Source of the DNA: Actinomycetes bacterium
GTDB taxonomy: Bacteria > Actinomycetota > Acidimicrobiia > Acidimicrobiales > Ilumatobacteraceae
Reading direction: 5' to 3'
DNA length: 49,837 bases
Assembly: GCA_014190235.1 (NCBI GenBank)
Contig: BJGC01000013.1
Coordinates: forward strand, 1 to 49,837
Made by a program: the position numbers and the translations under genes
In this document: positions 15,670 through 23,507 of the stretch, piece after piece
Position numbering within the stretch: the stretch's first letter is position 1
Layout: each line of letters opens with the position of its first letter
Notes under the pieces: generated by a model
Databases searched by the model: none
What the model saw: only the letters and a program-made list of their open reading frames with translations
Told to the model about the DNA's origin: nothing

Positions 15670-17204
15670 ACACGGTTCTCGACACCACGAATAAAACTTT
15701 GTGGCAACTCATTGAAGAACGCGCATCCACAACTCCAGACAAGTGCATGGCTCGCGATGAATCTGGCCGAACAATGACGTATGGTCGTTATCGCGAGTGG
15801 TGCCTTCAAGTTGCAGCAGGTCTTTATGAGATGGGAATTGACATCGAGTCAAAAGTGTCTTGGATCATGCCATCACGATTTGAATCATTTGTACTCACTG
15901 GTGCCCTCAGCAGACTCGGTGCAATCCAGAATCCGATTCTGACGATCTATCGTGCACGTGAGGTGAGCTTCATCGCTCAACAAAGTGGCTGTCAGTTCCT
16001 GATTATTCCCAATATATTTCGTGGTTTTGAGTATCCGGCAATGGCAACGGAAGCAGTGGCTGGACTGAGCACTACGGTCATTGTGGCTGATCCAAATCTG
16101 CCAGAAGCAAGTCCAACAATTCTGCCTGCCTATGTGCCCGCTCTCAAAGAACTGCGATGGTTATTTTATTCTTCCGGCACTACTGCAGATCCAAAAGGGG
16201 CTATGCACAATGACTACTCCTTGTCTGCGGCCAACAACGGAATGCAATGGAGCATGCAGGTTGGGCCCGACGACAAAGCAGCAGTTGTTTTTCCGATTAC
16301 ACATGTCGGTGGATTGGTGTGGTTATTTAATGCGATGCAAACTGGCGTCGAACTACTGATGGTTGAAACCTTTAATGCAACCGAGACACCCAAATATCTC
16401 GGAGATCATGGCGTCACATGTGCGGGTGCTGGCACTGTGTTTTGGCTTGCGTATCTCAACGCACAGCGACAATTGCCCGCAGGTGAAAAGTTGATGCCGA
16501 CTGTTCGTATCTTTAATGGTGGCGGTGCCCCAAAACCAAAGACCTTGCACTACGAAATGCTCGCTGAGTTAGGTGCACCGGTGATTGGCGGTTGGGGTCT
16601 GACCGAAAGCCCAATCAACACAATGGTGCACGTTGAGGACGCCGATCATAAAAAAGCCGAGACCGATGGTCGTGCGTGTCCTGATGTTTTACTTCGAACT
16701 GTCGTTGACGGTCGCAACTGCAATGCGGGCGAAGAAGGGGAACTGCGCGTCAAGGGTCCACAGGTGTGCATGGGATACCTGGATGCATCTCTTGATGCTG
16801 ACGCATTCGACGAGGATGGCTGGTTTCGCACAGGGGATCTCGGAGTGATTGATGCGGAAGGTTTTGTCAGCATCACTGGGCGCCTAAAAGACATCATTAT
16901 TCGCAAAGGTGAAAACATCAGCGCCAAAGAAATCGAAGATTTACTCTACGCTCATCCTGCAATTGCCGATTGCGCTGTGATTGGACTTCCTGACGCCAGC
17001 AGCGGAGAACGTGCGTGCGCGGTGGTCGTCTTGAAAGCCGGTAGTTCTCTCTCTTTCAAAGAAATGGTTGACTACCTTGGCAACAAGCAACTCTCAATGC
17101 ACAAAGTGCCAGAACAACTCGAAATTACCGATGCTCTCCCACGGAACCCCAGTGGCAAAGTACTCAAAAAGGATCTCCGCGCCACCTATGGTGGCAGCAA
17201 CTAA
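15657..17204 (+). CDS. AMP-dependent acyl-CoA ligase (cyclohexanecarboxylate-CoA ligase-like)
   Basis: A 515-residue ANL-family ligase. The P-loop WLFYSSGTTADPKGAMH is at about 168-183, GGWGLTESPINTM follows, then the GWFRTGDLG motif, hinge ITGRLKDIIIRKGENISAKEIED and catalytic Lys in NPSGKVLKKDL. The YSSGTTADPKG form is typical of AliA-like / cyclohexanecarboxylate ligases. ATG 15657 lies inside the end of the preceding gene, with a strong AGGAGG seven bases upstream, which decides the start. Two adjacent ligases of different subfamily suggest successive acid intermediates or parallel substrates. Confidence 0.82.
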   Translation: MVALDTVLDTTNKTLWQLIEERASTTPDKCMARDESGRTMTYGRYREWCLQVAAGLYEMGIDIESKVSWIMPSRFESFVLTGALSRLGAIQNPILTIYRAREVSFIAQQSGCQFLIIPNIFRGFEYPAMATEAVAGLSTTVIVADPNLPEASPTILPAYVPALKELRWLFYSSGTTADPKGAMHNDYSLSAANNGMQWSMQVGPDDKAAVVFPITHVGGLVWLFNAMQTGVELLMVETFNATETPKYLGDHGVTCAGAGTVFWLAYLNAQRQLPAGEKLMPTVRIFNGGGAPKPKTLHYEMLAELGAPVIGGWGLTESPINTMVHVEDADHKKAETDGRACPDVLLRTVVDGRNCNAGEEGELRVKGPQVCMGYLDASLDADAFDEDGWFRTGDLGVIDAEGFVSITGRLKDIIIRKGENISAKEIEDLLYAHPAIADCAVIGLPDASSGERACAVVVLKAGSSLSFKEMVDYLGNKQLSMHKVPEQLEITDALPRNPSGKVLKKDLRATYGGSN

Positions 17205-17219
17205 CGAAAGAAGAACATC

Positions 17220-17960
17220 ATGGGCAAATTAGACGGGAAAAAAGCAATCATCACGGGTGCTGGGTCCGGCATTGGCAAAGCGACTGCGATTCGATTCGCT
17301 ACTGAGGGAGCACGTGTTGCCTGTGTTGATCTGCGCGGGGCACAAGACACTGTGTCTCAAATTGGTGGCGACGCGTTTGCTCTTGACTGTAATATTGCAG
17401 ACGCCAGCGCAGTCGAATCAATGGTCAAGAGTGCTGTTGCCACGATGGGTGGTCTTGACATCTTGTGCAATATTGCGGGAATTGGTCATTTTGCGTGGAG
17501 CCACGAAGAACCACCTGCTGAGTTTGACAAAATACTCGCTGTCAACCTAAACGGCACCTTTTACACGTGTCGCTTTGCGCTTCCCCATCTGCTCGCAGGA
17601 GGAGGCGGCGTGATCGTGAACACCGCAAGCACTGCTGGCTTAATTGGGCAACCGTGGAGTGCGGCATATTGCGCCAGCAAAGGCGGAGTCGTGATGCTCA
17701 CAAGGGCTCTGGCGTATGAATACCGTGACCAAAATATTCGCGTGGTGGGCATTGCCCCAGGTGGCACCAATACAAACATTATTAGTTCGTTCCAAAGTAT
17801 TCCAGAAGGAGCCGACTACAAATTGATTAACAAGTTGATGACGCCCGTAAAAAATGCAGACCCATCAGAAATTGCTGGAGCATTTGCATTTGTAGCAAGT
17901 GACGAAGGTCGATTTATTACTGGATCGATTCTCACCATTGACGGCGGAATCGTCTGCTGA
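17220..17960 (+). CDS. SDR-family oxidoreductase
   Basis: A 246-residue classical SDR. TGAGSGIG is at about 13-20, NIAG in place of NNAG, an active-site Ser in VNTASTAGLIG, the catalytic pair YCASKGG, and the PGGTNTNI lid region. AAAGAAG precedes the ATG. It is the last gene of the plus operon starting at 10216. Its stop lies one base from the stop of the convergent dioxygenase gene. Substrate unknown; a hydroxyacyl-CoA or hydroxysteroid dehydrogenase role fits the context. Confidence 0.8.
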   Translation: MGKLDGKKAIITGAGSGIGKATAIRFATEGARVACVDLRGAQDTVSQIGGDAFALDCNIADASAVESMVKSAVATMGGLDILCNIAGIGHFAWSHEEPPAEFDKILAVNLNGTFYTCRFALPHLLAGGGGVIVNTASTAGLIGQPWSAAYCASKGGVVMLTRALAYEYRDQNIRVVGIAPGGTNTNIISSFQSIPEGADYKLINKLMTPVKNADPSEIAGAFAFVASDEGRFITGSILTIDGGIVC

Positions 17961-17961
17961 T

Positions 17962-18936
17962 TTATTTTGTTGGCCGATGCCCGATAATGCTGGCACGTTC
18001 CATTATGCGAATATCTGGATAATAATCACTCGCTGCGTAATGCTGAACAGCATGATTATCCCAAAATGCAACGCTGTCTTTTTGCCACTGAAAACGACAC
18101 TGATACTCAAGATACGTTGATTGCCGCGTTAAGTGTGCAATGAGGTCTTCGCTTTCTTGAACTGACAAGCCCACAATGCGAGTGACAAAAAATGGATTGA
18201 CGTACAAATATCTGCGACCAGTGACCGGATGCCGCGGCGCCACCGGATGATGCATCACCGGATACTGCAATCGCATCTCAGCTTGTTTTTCTTTTGTTAA
18301 TCGAACTCCAAATGACGGCATGAAGTCGTGCTCTGCTTCAAGATTTTCAATCTGCGCCTTTATATCTTCAGACAAGCCGTCGTATGCAGCATGCATGTCA
18401 CAGAACAGTGTGTCTCCGCCAGTTTCTGGAACCTGAAGTGCGTGCAATACCGCACCCAGTGATGGAATCTCTCTCCATGTGACATCGTGATGCCAAGCAT
18501 TTTCGTATCCGCCGACTTCTGCTGATTTTGCAAACCTCACCAACTCAGGTTTGCCGTCAGTTCCTGGCAAAAATGGATGCAGTTCGAGTTCTCCGAATTG
18601 CGCAGCAAATGCAATGTGTTGGTCGGCGTTTAACGGTTGGTCACGAAAAAAAATTACTTTGTACTCAGCTAGCGCCTGCTTGACCTCTGCCAATGCATCG
18701 GGTGCTAATGGTTTTGTGATGTCAATGTCATGAAGTTCAGCACCAACAGTTGCCCCAAGTCGCTTGACGCGAAATGTGTTCCACTGCAGCGCATTGAGAC
18801 GCGCTCTCTCTGCGGCCAGAAATAGAACAGGCCCGACGGTCATCTGCCCCAAATGAATCTGCTTATTCGAGAACCTGATCGCTGGATCTCCGGCGTCTAT
18901 GGCTTTTTCTAGATCTCGTTCTTGCGTTGTAGACAC
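17962..18936 (-). CDS. TauD/TfdA-family 2-oxoglutarate-dependent dioxygenase
   Basis: A 324-residue non-haem iron dioxygenase. The Fe motif HxD is in NAWHHDVTWREIPS, the distal His in VAFWDNHAVQHYAASDYYPD, and Arg in IRIMERASIIG binds 2-oxoglutarate. The N-terminal core is FRVKRLGATVGAELHDIDITKPL. I choose GTG at 18936 because AGGGGG lies six bases upstream; a TTG at 18954 is less likely. About 40 residues precede the usual start of the fold. Family members oxidise sulfonates, alkyl sulfates or aryloxyalkanoates. Sharing an operator region with an acyl-CoA dehydrogenase operon suggests it acts on the same substrate class, perhaps a sulfated steroid, but that is speculation. Confidence 0.82.
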   Translation of the reverse strand: MSTTQERDLEKAIDAGDPAIRFSNKQIHLGQMTVGPVLFLAAERARLNALQWNTFRVKRLGATVGAELHDIDITKPLAPDALAEVKQALAEYKVIFFRDQPLNADQHIAFAAQFGELELHPFLPGTDGKPELVRFAKSAEVGGYENAWHHDVTWREIPSLGAVLHALQVPETGGDTLFCDMHAAYDGLSEDIKAQIENLEAEHDFMPSFGVRLTKEKQAEMRLQYPVMHHPVAPRHPVTGRRYLYVNPFFVTRIVGLSVQESEDLIAHLTRQSTYLEYQCRFQWQKDSVAFWDNHAVQHYAASDYYPDIRIMERASIIGHRPTK

Positions 18937-19007
18937 GGCGTACCCCCTAGGCAAAGGACCCTATCCGAGAGCCCCTCAAATCTGATGATAGTCCCTTTGC
19001 TTTGGGG

Positions 19008-19028
19008 TTTCTGACGGTGTATCAGATA
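19008..19028. promoter_or_regulatory. Inverted-repeat operator S2
   Basis: Arms TTTCTGAC (19008-19015) and ATCAGATA (19021-19028) have the same ten-base arm spacing as the other sites, with one mismatch in the right arm. It lies between the divergent starts at 18936 and 19044. TACTCT at 19027-19032 is a candidate plus -10. The plus operon includes the TetR gene, so this would be the autoregulatory site. Confidence 0.65.
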
Positions 19029-19043
19029 CTCTCGCGGGTGGCT

Positions 19044-20231
19044 ATGGATCTGAGATACACGGAACAAGAGCAGGCCTTTCGGGCTGAGTTGCGAGCATGG
19101 CTCGCCGACGCCTTGCCGTCGGTCGCCCCAGAGCCTCATCGCGATGACTGGAAAAATCGACGCGTCTGGGATACCGGATGGCAACGGATGCTTTTTGATG
19201 CTGGATACGCCGGCATCAACTGGCCCAAAGAATACGGCGGTCGGGGTGCCACGCCGACTGAACATTTAATTTTCTTAGAAGAAACTGAACGCATGCGAGC
19301 GCCTTATGTGGGCATGAACTTTGTTGGACTGCTGCATGCAGGACCAACACTTGTCGCAGAAGCGAGCACACAACAAAAAGAACATCATCTGCCATCCATT
19401 CTCAAGGGAGATCATGTCTGGTGTCAAGGCTTCAGCGAACCAAATGCCGGAAGTGATCTAGCAAGCCTGCAATGTCGTGCCATTCGTGACGGAGACGACT
19501 ATGTCATCACTGGTCAAAAGATCTGGACAAGTTTTGCGCACATCGCCGACTATTGCGAGATGCTTGTGCGCACCGACACCGATGTTCCTAAGCATCGCGG
19601 AATCACATGGTTAATTCTGCCGATGGATGCCAAGGGGATGGATATTCGACCTCTGCGAACAATGGAAGGCAGCACTGAATTTTGTGAGGTCTTTTTTGAT
19701 GAAGTTCGGGTGCCTGTCGCAAATCGGGTCGGAGATGAAAACGACGGATGGCGTGTTGCAATGGTGACCTTGTCATTTGAGCGTGGCACCGCGTTTGTGA
19801 GCGAGATGTTGCAATCAATGGAACTCGTGCGAGATCTTGCTGATCTTGCAAAAAAAGTTACTCGCAACGGATCAGCTGCATGGGATGACACAGGACTCCG
19901 ACGTGATATTGCACATCTGTCTGGCGAACTAGATGCTCTTTGGTCACTCACTAAGCGCAACATCAGCGAGGCACAACGCACTGGCTTTGTTGGTGTCGGC
20001 GGAAACGTCTTCAAACTTGCCTACAGTGAACTCCGTCAGCGACTTGGAGAATTATCTCTGCGCTTACTTGATCGCGCATCACTCTCAATTGATGACGTGC
20101 ACGAATTACCCACCGGAAAACATGTTCATGGTCGCATCCACGCACTTTCGATTGGTATTGCAGCCGGAACATCTCAAGTACAACGCAACATTGTTGCCGA
20201 GCGCACACTCGGCTTGCCCAAGGATCGATAA
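19044..20231 (+). CDS. Acyl-CoA dehydrogenase, large-type subunit
   Basis: A 395-residue acyl-CoA dehydrogenase. Signatures in order: WPKEYGGRGATPTEHLIF, the FAD-binding WCQGFSEPNAGSDLASLQ, GQKIWTSFAHIADYCEMLVRT, DENDGWRVAMVTLSFERG and the C-terminal VQRNIVAERTLGLPKDR. The start at 19044 aligns with MDLRYTEQEQAFR of the family; an upstream frame would extend through the operator. It is followed nine bases later by a shorter acyl-CoA dehydrogenase. This is the gene-pair layout of the heteromeric (alpha2beta2) FadE enzymes of steroid side-chain oxidation in mycobacteria, such as ChsE4-ChsE5 and ChsE1-ChsE2. Dehydrogenation of a steroid side-chain acyl-CoA is the inferred role. Confidence 0.85.
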   Translation: MDLRYTEQEQAFRAELRAWLADALPSVAPEPHRDDWKNRRVWDTGWQRMLFDAGYAGINWPKEYGGRGATPTEHLIFLEETERMRAPYVGMNFVGLLHAGPTLVAEASTQQKEHHLPSILKGDHVWCQGFSEPNAGSDLASLQCRAIRDGDDYVITGQKIWTSFAHIADYCEMLVRTDTDVPKHRGITWLILPMDAKGMDIRPLRTMEGSTEFCEVFFDEVRVPVANRVGDENDGWRVAMVTLSFERGTAFVSEMLQSMELVRDLADLAKKVTRNGSAAWDDTGLRRDIAHLSGELDALWSLTKRNISEAQRTGFVGVGGNVFKLAYSELRQRLGELSLRLLDRASLSIDDVHELPTGKHVHGRIHALSIGIAAGTSQVQRNIVAERTLGLPKDR

Positions 20232-20240
20232 GGAAGTCTG

Positions 20241-21200
20241 ATGGATTTTTGGCGCACGCAAGATCAAGAAGCACTACAAGACGGAATTCGTTCTTTTTGT
20301 CAAGGACGTTTTCCAATTGAGTCTTTGCAGCCCATCGAAGCCACTGGCGGACGCCTTGATCGTGCGGCATGGCGAGACTTGGCTGGAGTTGGCGTTTTTT
20401 CTCTGCGCCATGATGGTTTTGGCATCACAGACTCAGTGCTCGTCTTTGAAGAACTCGGACGGGCATTAATCCCTGGGCCGCTCACCGCAACATACTTAGC
20501 CGCGACGCATTTACACACTTCTCTTGCAGGAGCAGACTCTGGCGAACGAATCGTAGGTCTTGCTCATGTCGGCGAACCTGTCACCATGGCAGAACACTTA
20601 CTCGACCTGGATTCCTTGCTCATCTTGCAGGGTGATTCGATTTCTGTTGTCGATCCAAACTCTGTGCCAACGCAGGTTGTTGAAAGACCTCTTGATCCGC
20701 TCACCCCAGTGCACGTGATGTTGTCTGCGACTGGCGGCGAAATTGTCGCTACAGGTGACATAGTGCGTCAATGGTGTCGCGAAGGTGCCGTACTCACTGC
20801 GGCGATGCAAGTTGGAGCAAGTTTTGCTGCCATCGACCTGGCCGTTGAATACGCCAAGGGGCGCGAGCAATTCGGACGTCCGATCGGAGCGTTTCAAGCC
20901 GTCAAACACATGGCTGCAGACATGTTGGTAAAAGCAGAAGTCGCGCGTGCTGCGACATATGCAGCGGCAGTCAATCTCGACGGCAATGGTGACGACAATC
21001 TTGATCGAGCAGTCAGTGTCGCTAAAATGCTGGCAGGAGATGCTGCTCTCTTTTGTGGCAAGATCGGAATCCAGATTCACGGCGGAATGGGTTTCACATG
21101 GGAAGTAAATGCACAGCGCTACTGGAAACGTGCAGTTGTTCTAGACACTCATTACGGAAACAGCGAGATGCATGCCGATGCACTTGCTGCATCAATGTAG
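20241..21200 (+). CDS. Acyl-CoA dehydrogenase, short partner subunit
   Basis: A 319-residue acyl-CoA dehydrogenase, clearly shorter than the usual ~380, with a reduced middle domain. The C-terminal helical domain is intact: YAKGREQFGRPIGAFQAVKHMAADMLVKAE and GKIGIQIHGGMGFTWEVNAQRYWKRA. The usual FAD/substrate signature of the beta domain is not evident. This is the hallmark of the non-equivalent partner in heteromeric steroid acyl-CoA dehydrogenases. AAGGAAG overlaps the previous stop codon, four bases from the ATG. Confidence 0.82.
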   Translation: MDFWRTQDQEALQDGIRSFCQGRFPIESLQPIEATGGRLDRAAWRDLAGVGVFSLRHDGFGITDSVLVFEELGRALIPGPLTATYLAATHLHTSLAGADSGERIVGLAHVGEPVTMAEHLLDLDSLLILQGDSISVVDPNSVPTQVVERPLDPLTPVHVMLSATGGEIVATGDIVRQWCREGAVLTAAMQVGASFAAIDLAVEYAKGREQFGRPIGAFQAVKHMAADMLVKAEVARAATYAAAVNLDGNGDDNLDRAVSVAKMLAGDAALFCGKIGIQIHGGMGFTWEVNAQRYWKRAVVLDTHYGNSEMHADALAASM

Positions 21201-21231
21201 GGATGTCGCATGCACGCTCAAAGGAGTCAAC

Positions 21232-22134
21232 ATGAAAATCTGTGATGGACGAGTAGTTGCCATCACGGGCGCAGGTCGCGGTATTGGTCGCGAACATGCG
21301 CTCGCCTTTGCTGCTGCGGGTGCCAAAGTCGTTGTCAATGACCTTGGCGCGTCACTCACGGGTGACCCCACCGATGAGACACCCGCCCAAGAAGTTGTAC
21401 GCACAATCACATCAATGGGCGGCAGCGCAGTGGTCAACACCGATGACATCTCTGATTGGGATGGTGCTGGTCGATTCATCGCGCAAGCGATTGATACTTT
21501 TGGAGCCCTCGATACCTTGGTGTGCAATGCCGGCATTGTGCGGGACCGCATGTTGGTCAACATGAGCGTTGACGAATGGGATGCTGTGATGCGCGTACAT
21601 CTGCGTGGAACATTTTGTCCAGTACGTCACGCCATCGGATACTGGCGCGAACAGCACAAAGCTGGTAATGCTCGCGATGCTCGCATCGTGACCACCTCAT
21701 CTGGCGCAGGTCTCTTTGGAAGTGTGTCTCAGGCAAATTATTCTGCCGCCAAAGCAGGTATCGCCACATTTACAATTGTTGCGGCAGCCGAATTGCAGCG
21801 CTACGACATTTTGGCTAACACCATTGCTCCAAGTGCGCGTAGTCGCATGACCGAGGATGCGTTTGCGGAGATGATGGCCAAACCTGACACAGGCTTTGAC
21901 AAAATGGACCCAGCCAACATCTCCCCTGTTGTGGTGTGGCTTGGCAGTAGCGCATGCAATGTCACAGGTCGAGCATTTGAAATTGCTGGCGGAGAACTCA
22001 GCATCGCAGATGGTTGGCAACATGGCGTGCCTTTTGACAAAGACGACAAGTACGATGCAGACGAAATCGGAGCAGTTATCACTGATCTGATTCGTAACGG
22101 ACCACGCCCTGCACCGGTGTACGGAGCCTCATGA
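21232..22134 (+). CDS. SDR-family dehydrogenase, HSD17B4/MFE-2-like
   Basis: A 300-residue SDR with TGAGRGIGREHALAFAAAGAKVVVNDLG at the N terminus, CNAGIVRDRMLVNMSVDEWD, VTTSSGAGLFGSVSQANYSAAKAG (Ser, Tyr, Lys), and a C-terminal tail beyond the Rossmann domain. The pattern is that of (3R)-hydroxyacyl-CoA dehydrogenases and Hsd4A-type 17beta-hydroxysteroid dehydrogenases. AAGGAG five bases before the ATG at 21232 decides the start; an in-frame start at 21172 is rejected. The gene follows two acyl-CoA dehydrogenase subunits and overlaps the TetR gene by four bases. Confidence 0.85.
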   Translation: MKICDGRVVAITGAGRGIGREHALAFAAAGAKVVVNDLGASLTGDPTDETPAQEVVRTITSMGGSAVVNTDDISDWDGAGRFIAQAIDTFGALDTLVCNAGIVRDRMLVNMSVDEWDAVMRVHLRGTFCPVRHAIGYWREQHKAGNARDARIVTTSSGAGLFGSVSQANYSAAKAGIATFTIVAAAELQRYDILANTIAPSARSRMTEDAFAEMMAKPDTGFDKMDPANISPVVVWLGSSACNVTGRAFEIAGGELSIADGWQHGVPFDKDDKYDADEIGAVITDLIRNGPRPAPVYGAS

Positions 22135-22766
22135 CGCAAGTAACTGCAACTGATGGACGTGTCATCGGCACACGAGCCACGATCACACGTGTGCGTTTAC
22201 TAGAGGCGACCGCCAAGTTGCTTGATGAAAACAGTGCTCTTGATCTCAAAGTTATTGATATCACCCGCGAGGCAAATACATCTCCTGCAACTTTTTATCA
22301 ATACTTCACTGATGTGTCAGATGCCATTTTAGATCTCGTCTATCAAGCAGGACAGGACTCACTGTCGATGCTTGTGCATCTTGATCAATCCTGGGACGGT
22401 GAGGCCGGCAAAAAACATGCCGTGGCGTTCACGACCGAGTTCGTCGCTCATTGGCAAGCGCATTCTTCAATTTTGCGGTTGCGCAATCTACGGGCAGAAG
22501 AAGGCGACACGAAGTTTCGTGATCTGCGCGGCGAGGCGATCAAGCCCTTTATGAAAGGGCTTACTTCTAAGATCGCGGCAGGTCAAGCAGACGGACGAAT
22601 TTCTGCTCATATCAATGCGTATGCCACGGCGGCAGCCATCATGGCAATGCTCGAACGTCTTGTTGCGTATTTGCCTGAGTTCAACCGTCGAGGAGTAGAG
22701 CCAAACGACATGGTCGAAACACTTTCGTGCCTCATCCTGCAGATTCTGACCGGCGAAAAGTGTTAA
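22131..22766 (+). CDS. TetR-family transcriptional regulator
   Basis: A 211-residue regulator. The HTH spans about residues 18-64: helix TRVRLLEATAKLLDE, then LKVIDITREANTSPATFYQYFTDVSDAILDLV, with TSPATFYQYF as recognition helix. The C-terminal part is an all-helical ligand domain of unknown specificity. The sequence does not match KstR or KstR2 as I remember them. It starts inside the SDR stop (ATGA). It lies in the operon headed by operator S2, so it is the best candidate to bind the five inverted repeats and to be autoregulated. An acyl-CoA steroid intermediate is a plausible inducer, by analogy to other steroid TetR proteins. Confidence 0.85.
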   Translation: MTQVTATDGRVIGTRATITRVRLLEATAKLLDENSALDLKVIDITREANTSPATFYQYFTDVSDAILDLVYQAGQDSLSMLVHLDQSWDGEAGKKHAVAFTTEFVAHWQAHSSILRLRNLRAEEGDTKFRDLRGEAIKPFMKGLTSKIAAGQADGRISAHINAYATAAAIMAMLERLVAYLPEFNRRGVEPNDMVETLSCLILQILTGEKC

Positions 22767-22776
22767 CGCACGCGCG

Positions 22777-23481
22777 ATGAGTTCACTTGCTGGTCGCATT
22801 GCTGTCGTCACTGGCGGAGCAAGCGGAATCGGGGCAGCCATCGTCGAACGCCTCAGGGCAGACGGCGCCACTGTCGAGATCGCGGACATTGCTACATCAC
22901 CTGCTACCGATGTCACAAATGAAAAATCGTGTGCTGAATTTGTGCAACGCGTGGTTGCTGCGCACGGTCGAGTCGACATCATGGTGTTGGCTGCTGCAAT
23001 TGTTTTACCTGCCGACCATCGAGTGCTGACTGACAGTCTTGAATCATGGCACCGTGTTCTTGATGTCAACCTCACCGGAACGCTTTTACCGTTACGTGCG
23101 TTTGAGTCATACATCTCTGCTGGAGCATCAATCATCACCATTACCTCTGGCGAATACCAGCATGCAACGCCAGGCAATGGTGCATATTGCGTGGCCAAAT
23201 CAGGCGTCTGGATGCTGACAAAAACGCTTGCACTTGAATTGGCCCATCGTCATATTCGAGTCAATGCGGTTGCGCCTGGCTTCATCGAAACGCCAATGAC
23301 CAAGCCATTTCTTGATGTGCCTGGTCGCCGCGACAAAGTGGCTGCTATTACTCCCCTTGGCCGTATTGGTCAACCACGCGATGTGGCTGATGCAGTGTCA
23401 TGGTTGGCAGGCGACCAGTCATCATTTGTCACCGGTACCACCATTTGGGTGGATGGCGGCATAGCCGTGAACGAACGCTGA
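22777..23481 (+). CDS. SDR-family oxidoreductase
   Basis: A 234-residue classical SDR. TGGASGIG is at about 12-19, a shortened NAD-binding half (DIATSPATDVTN), LAAAIVLPAD in place of NNAG, a serine in ITITSGEYQ, the catalytic pair in YCVAKSG, and TGTTIWVDGG near the end. The NNAG motif is degenerate. It starts ten bases after the TetR gene with no clear ribosome site and is probably the last gene of the operon from 19044. Substrate unknown. Confidence 0.78.
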   Translation: MSSLAGRIAVVTGGASGIGAAIVERLRADGATVEIADIATSPATDVTNEKSCAEFVQRVVAAHGRVDIMVLAAAIVLPADHRVLTDSLESWHRVLDVNLTGTLLPLRAFESYISAGASIITITSGEYQHATPGNGAYCVAKSGVWMLTKTLALELAHRHIRVNAVAPGFIETPMTKPFLDVPGRRDKVAAITPLGRIGQPRDVADAVSWLAGDQSSFVTGTTIWVDGGIAVNER

Positions 23482-23494
23482 TACAGCGTTTGGC

Positions 23495-23500
23495 TATTGT
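23495..23500 (+). promoter_or_regulatory. Candidate leaderless -10 box for rmuC
   Basis: TATTGT is followed by exactly seven bases (CTCTCGA) and the ATG at 23508, within 27 bases of the preceding stop. This gives the housekeeping gene its own promoter, separate from the catabolic operon. Confidence 0.45.
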
Positions 23501-23507
23501 CTCTCGA

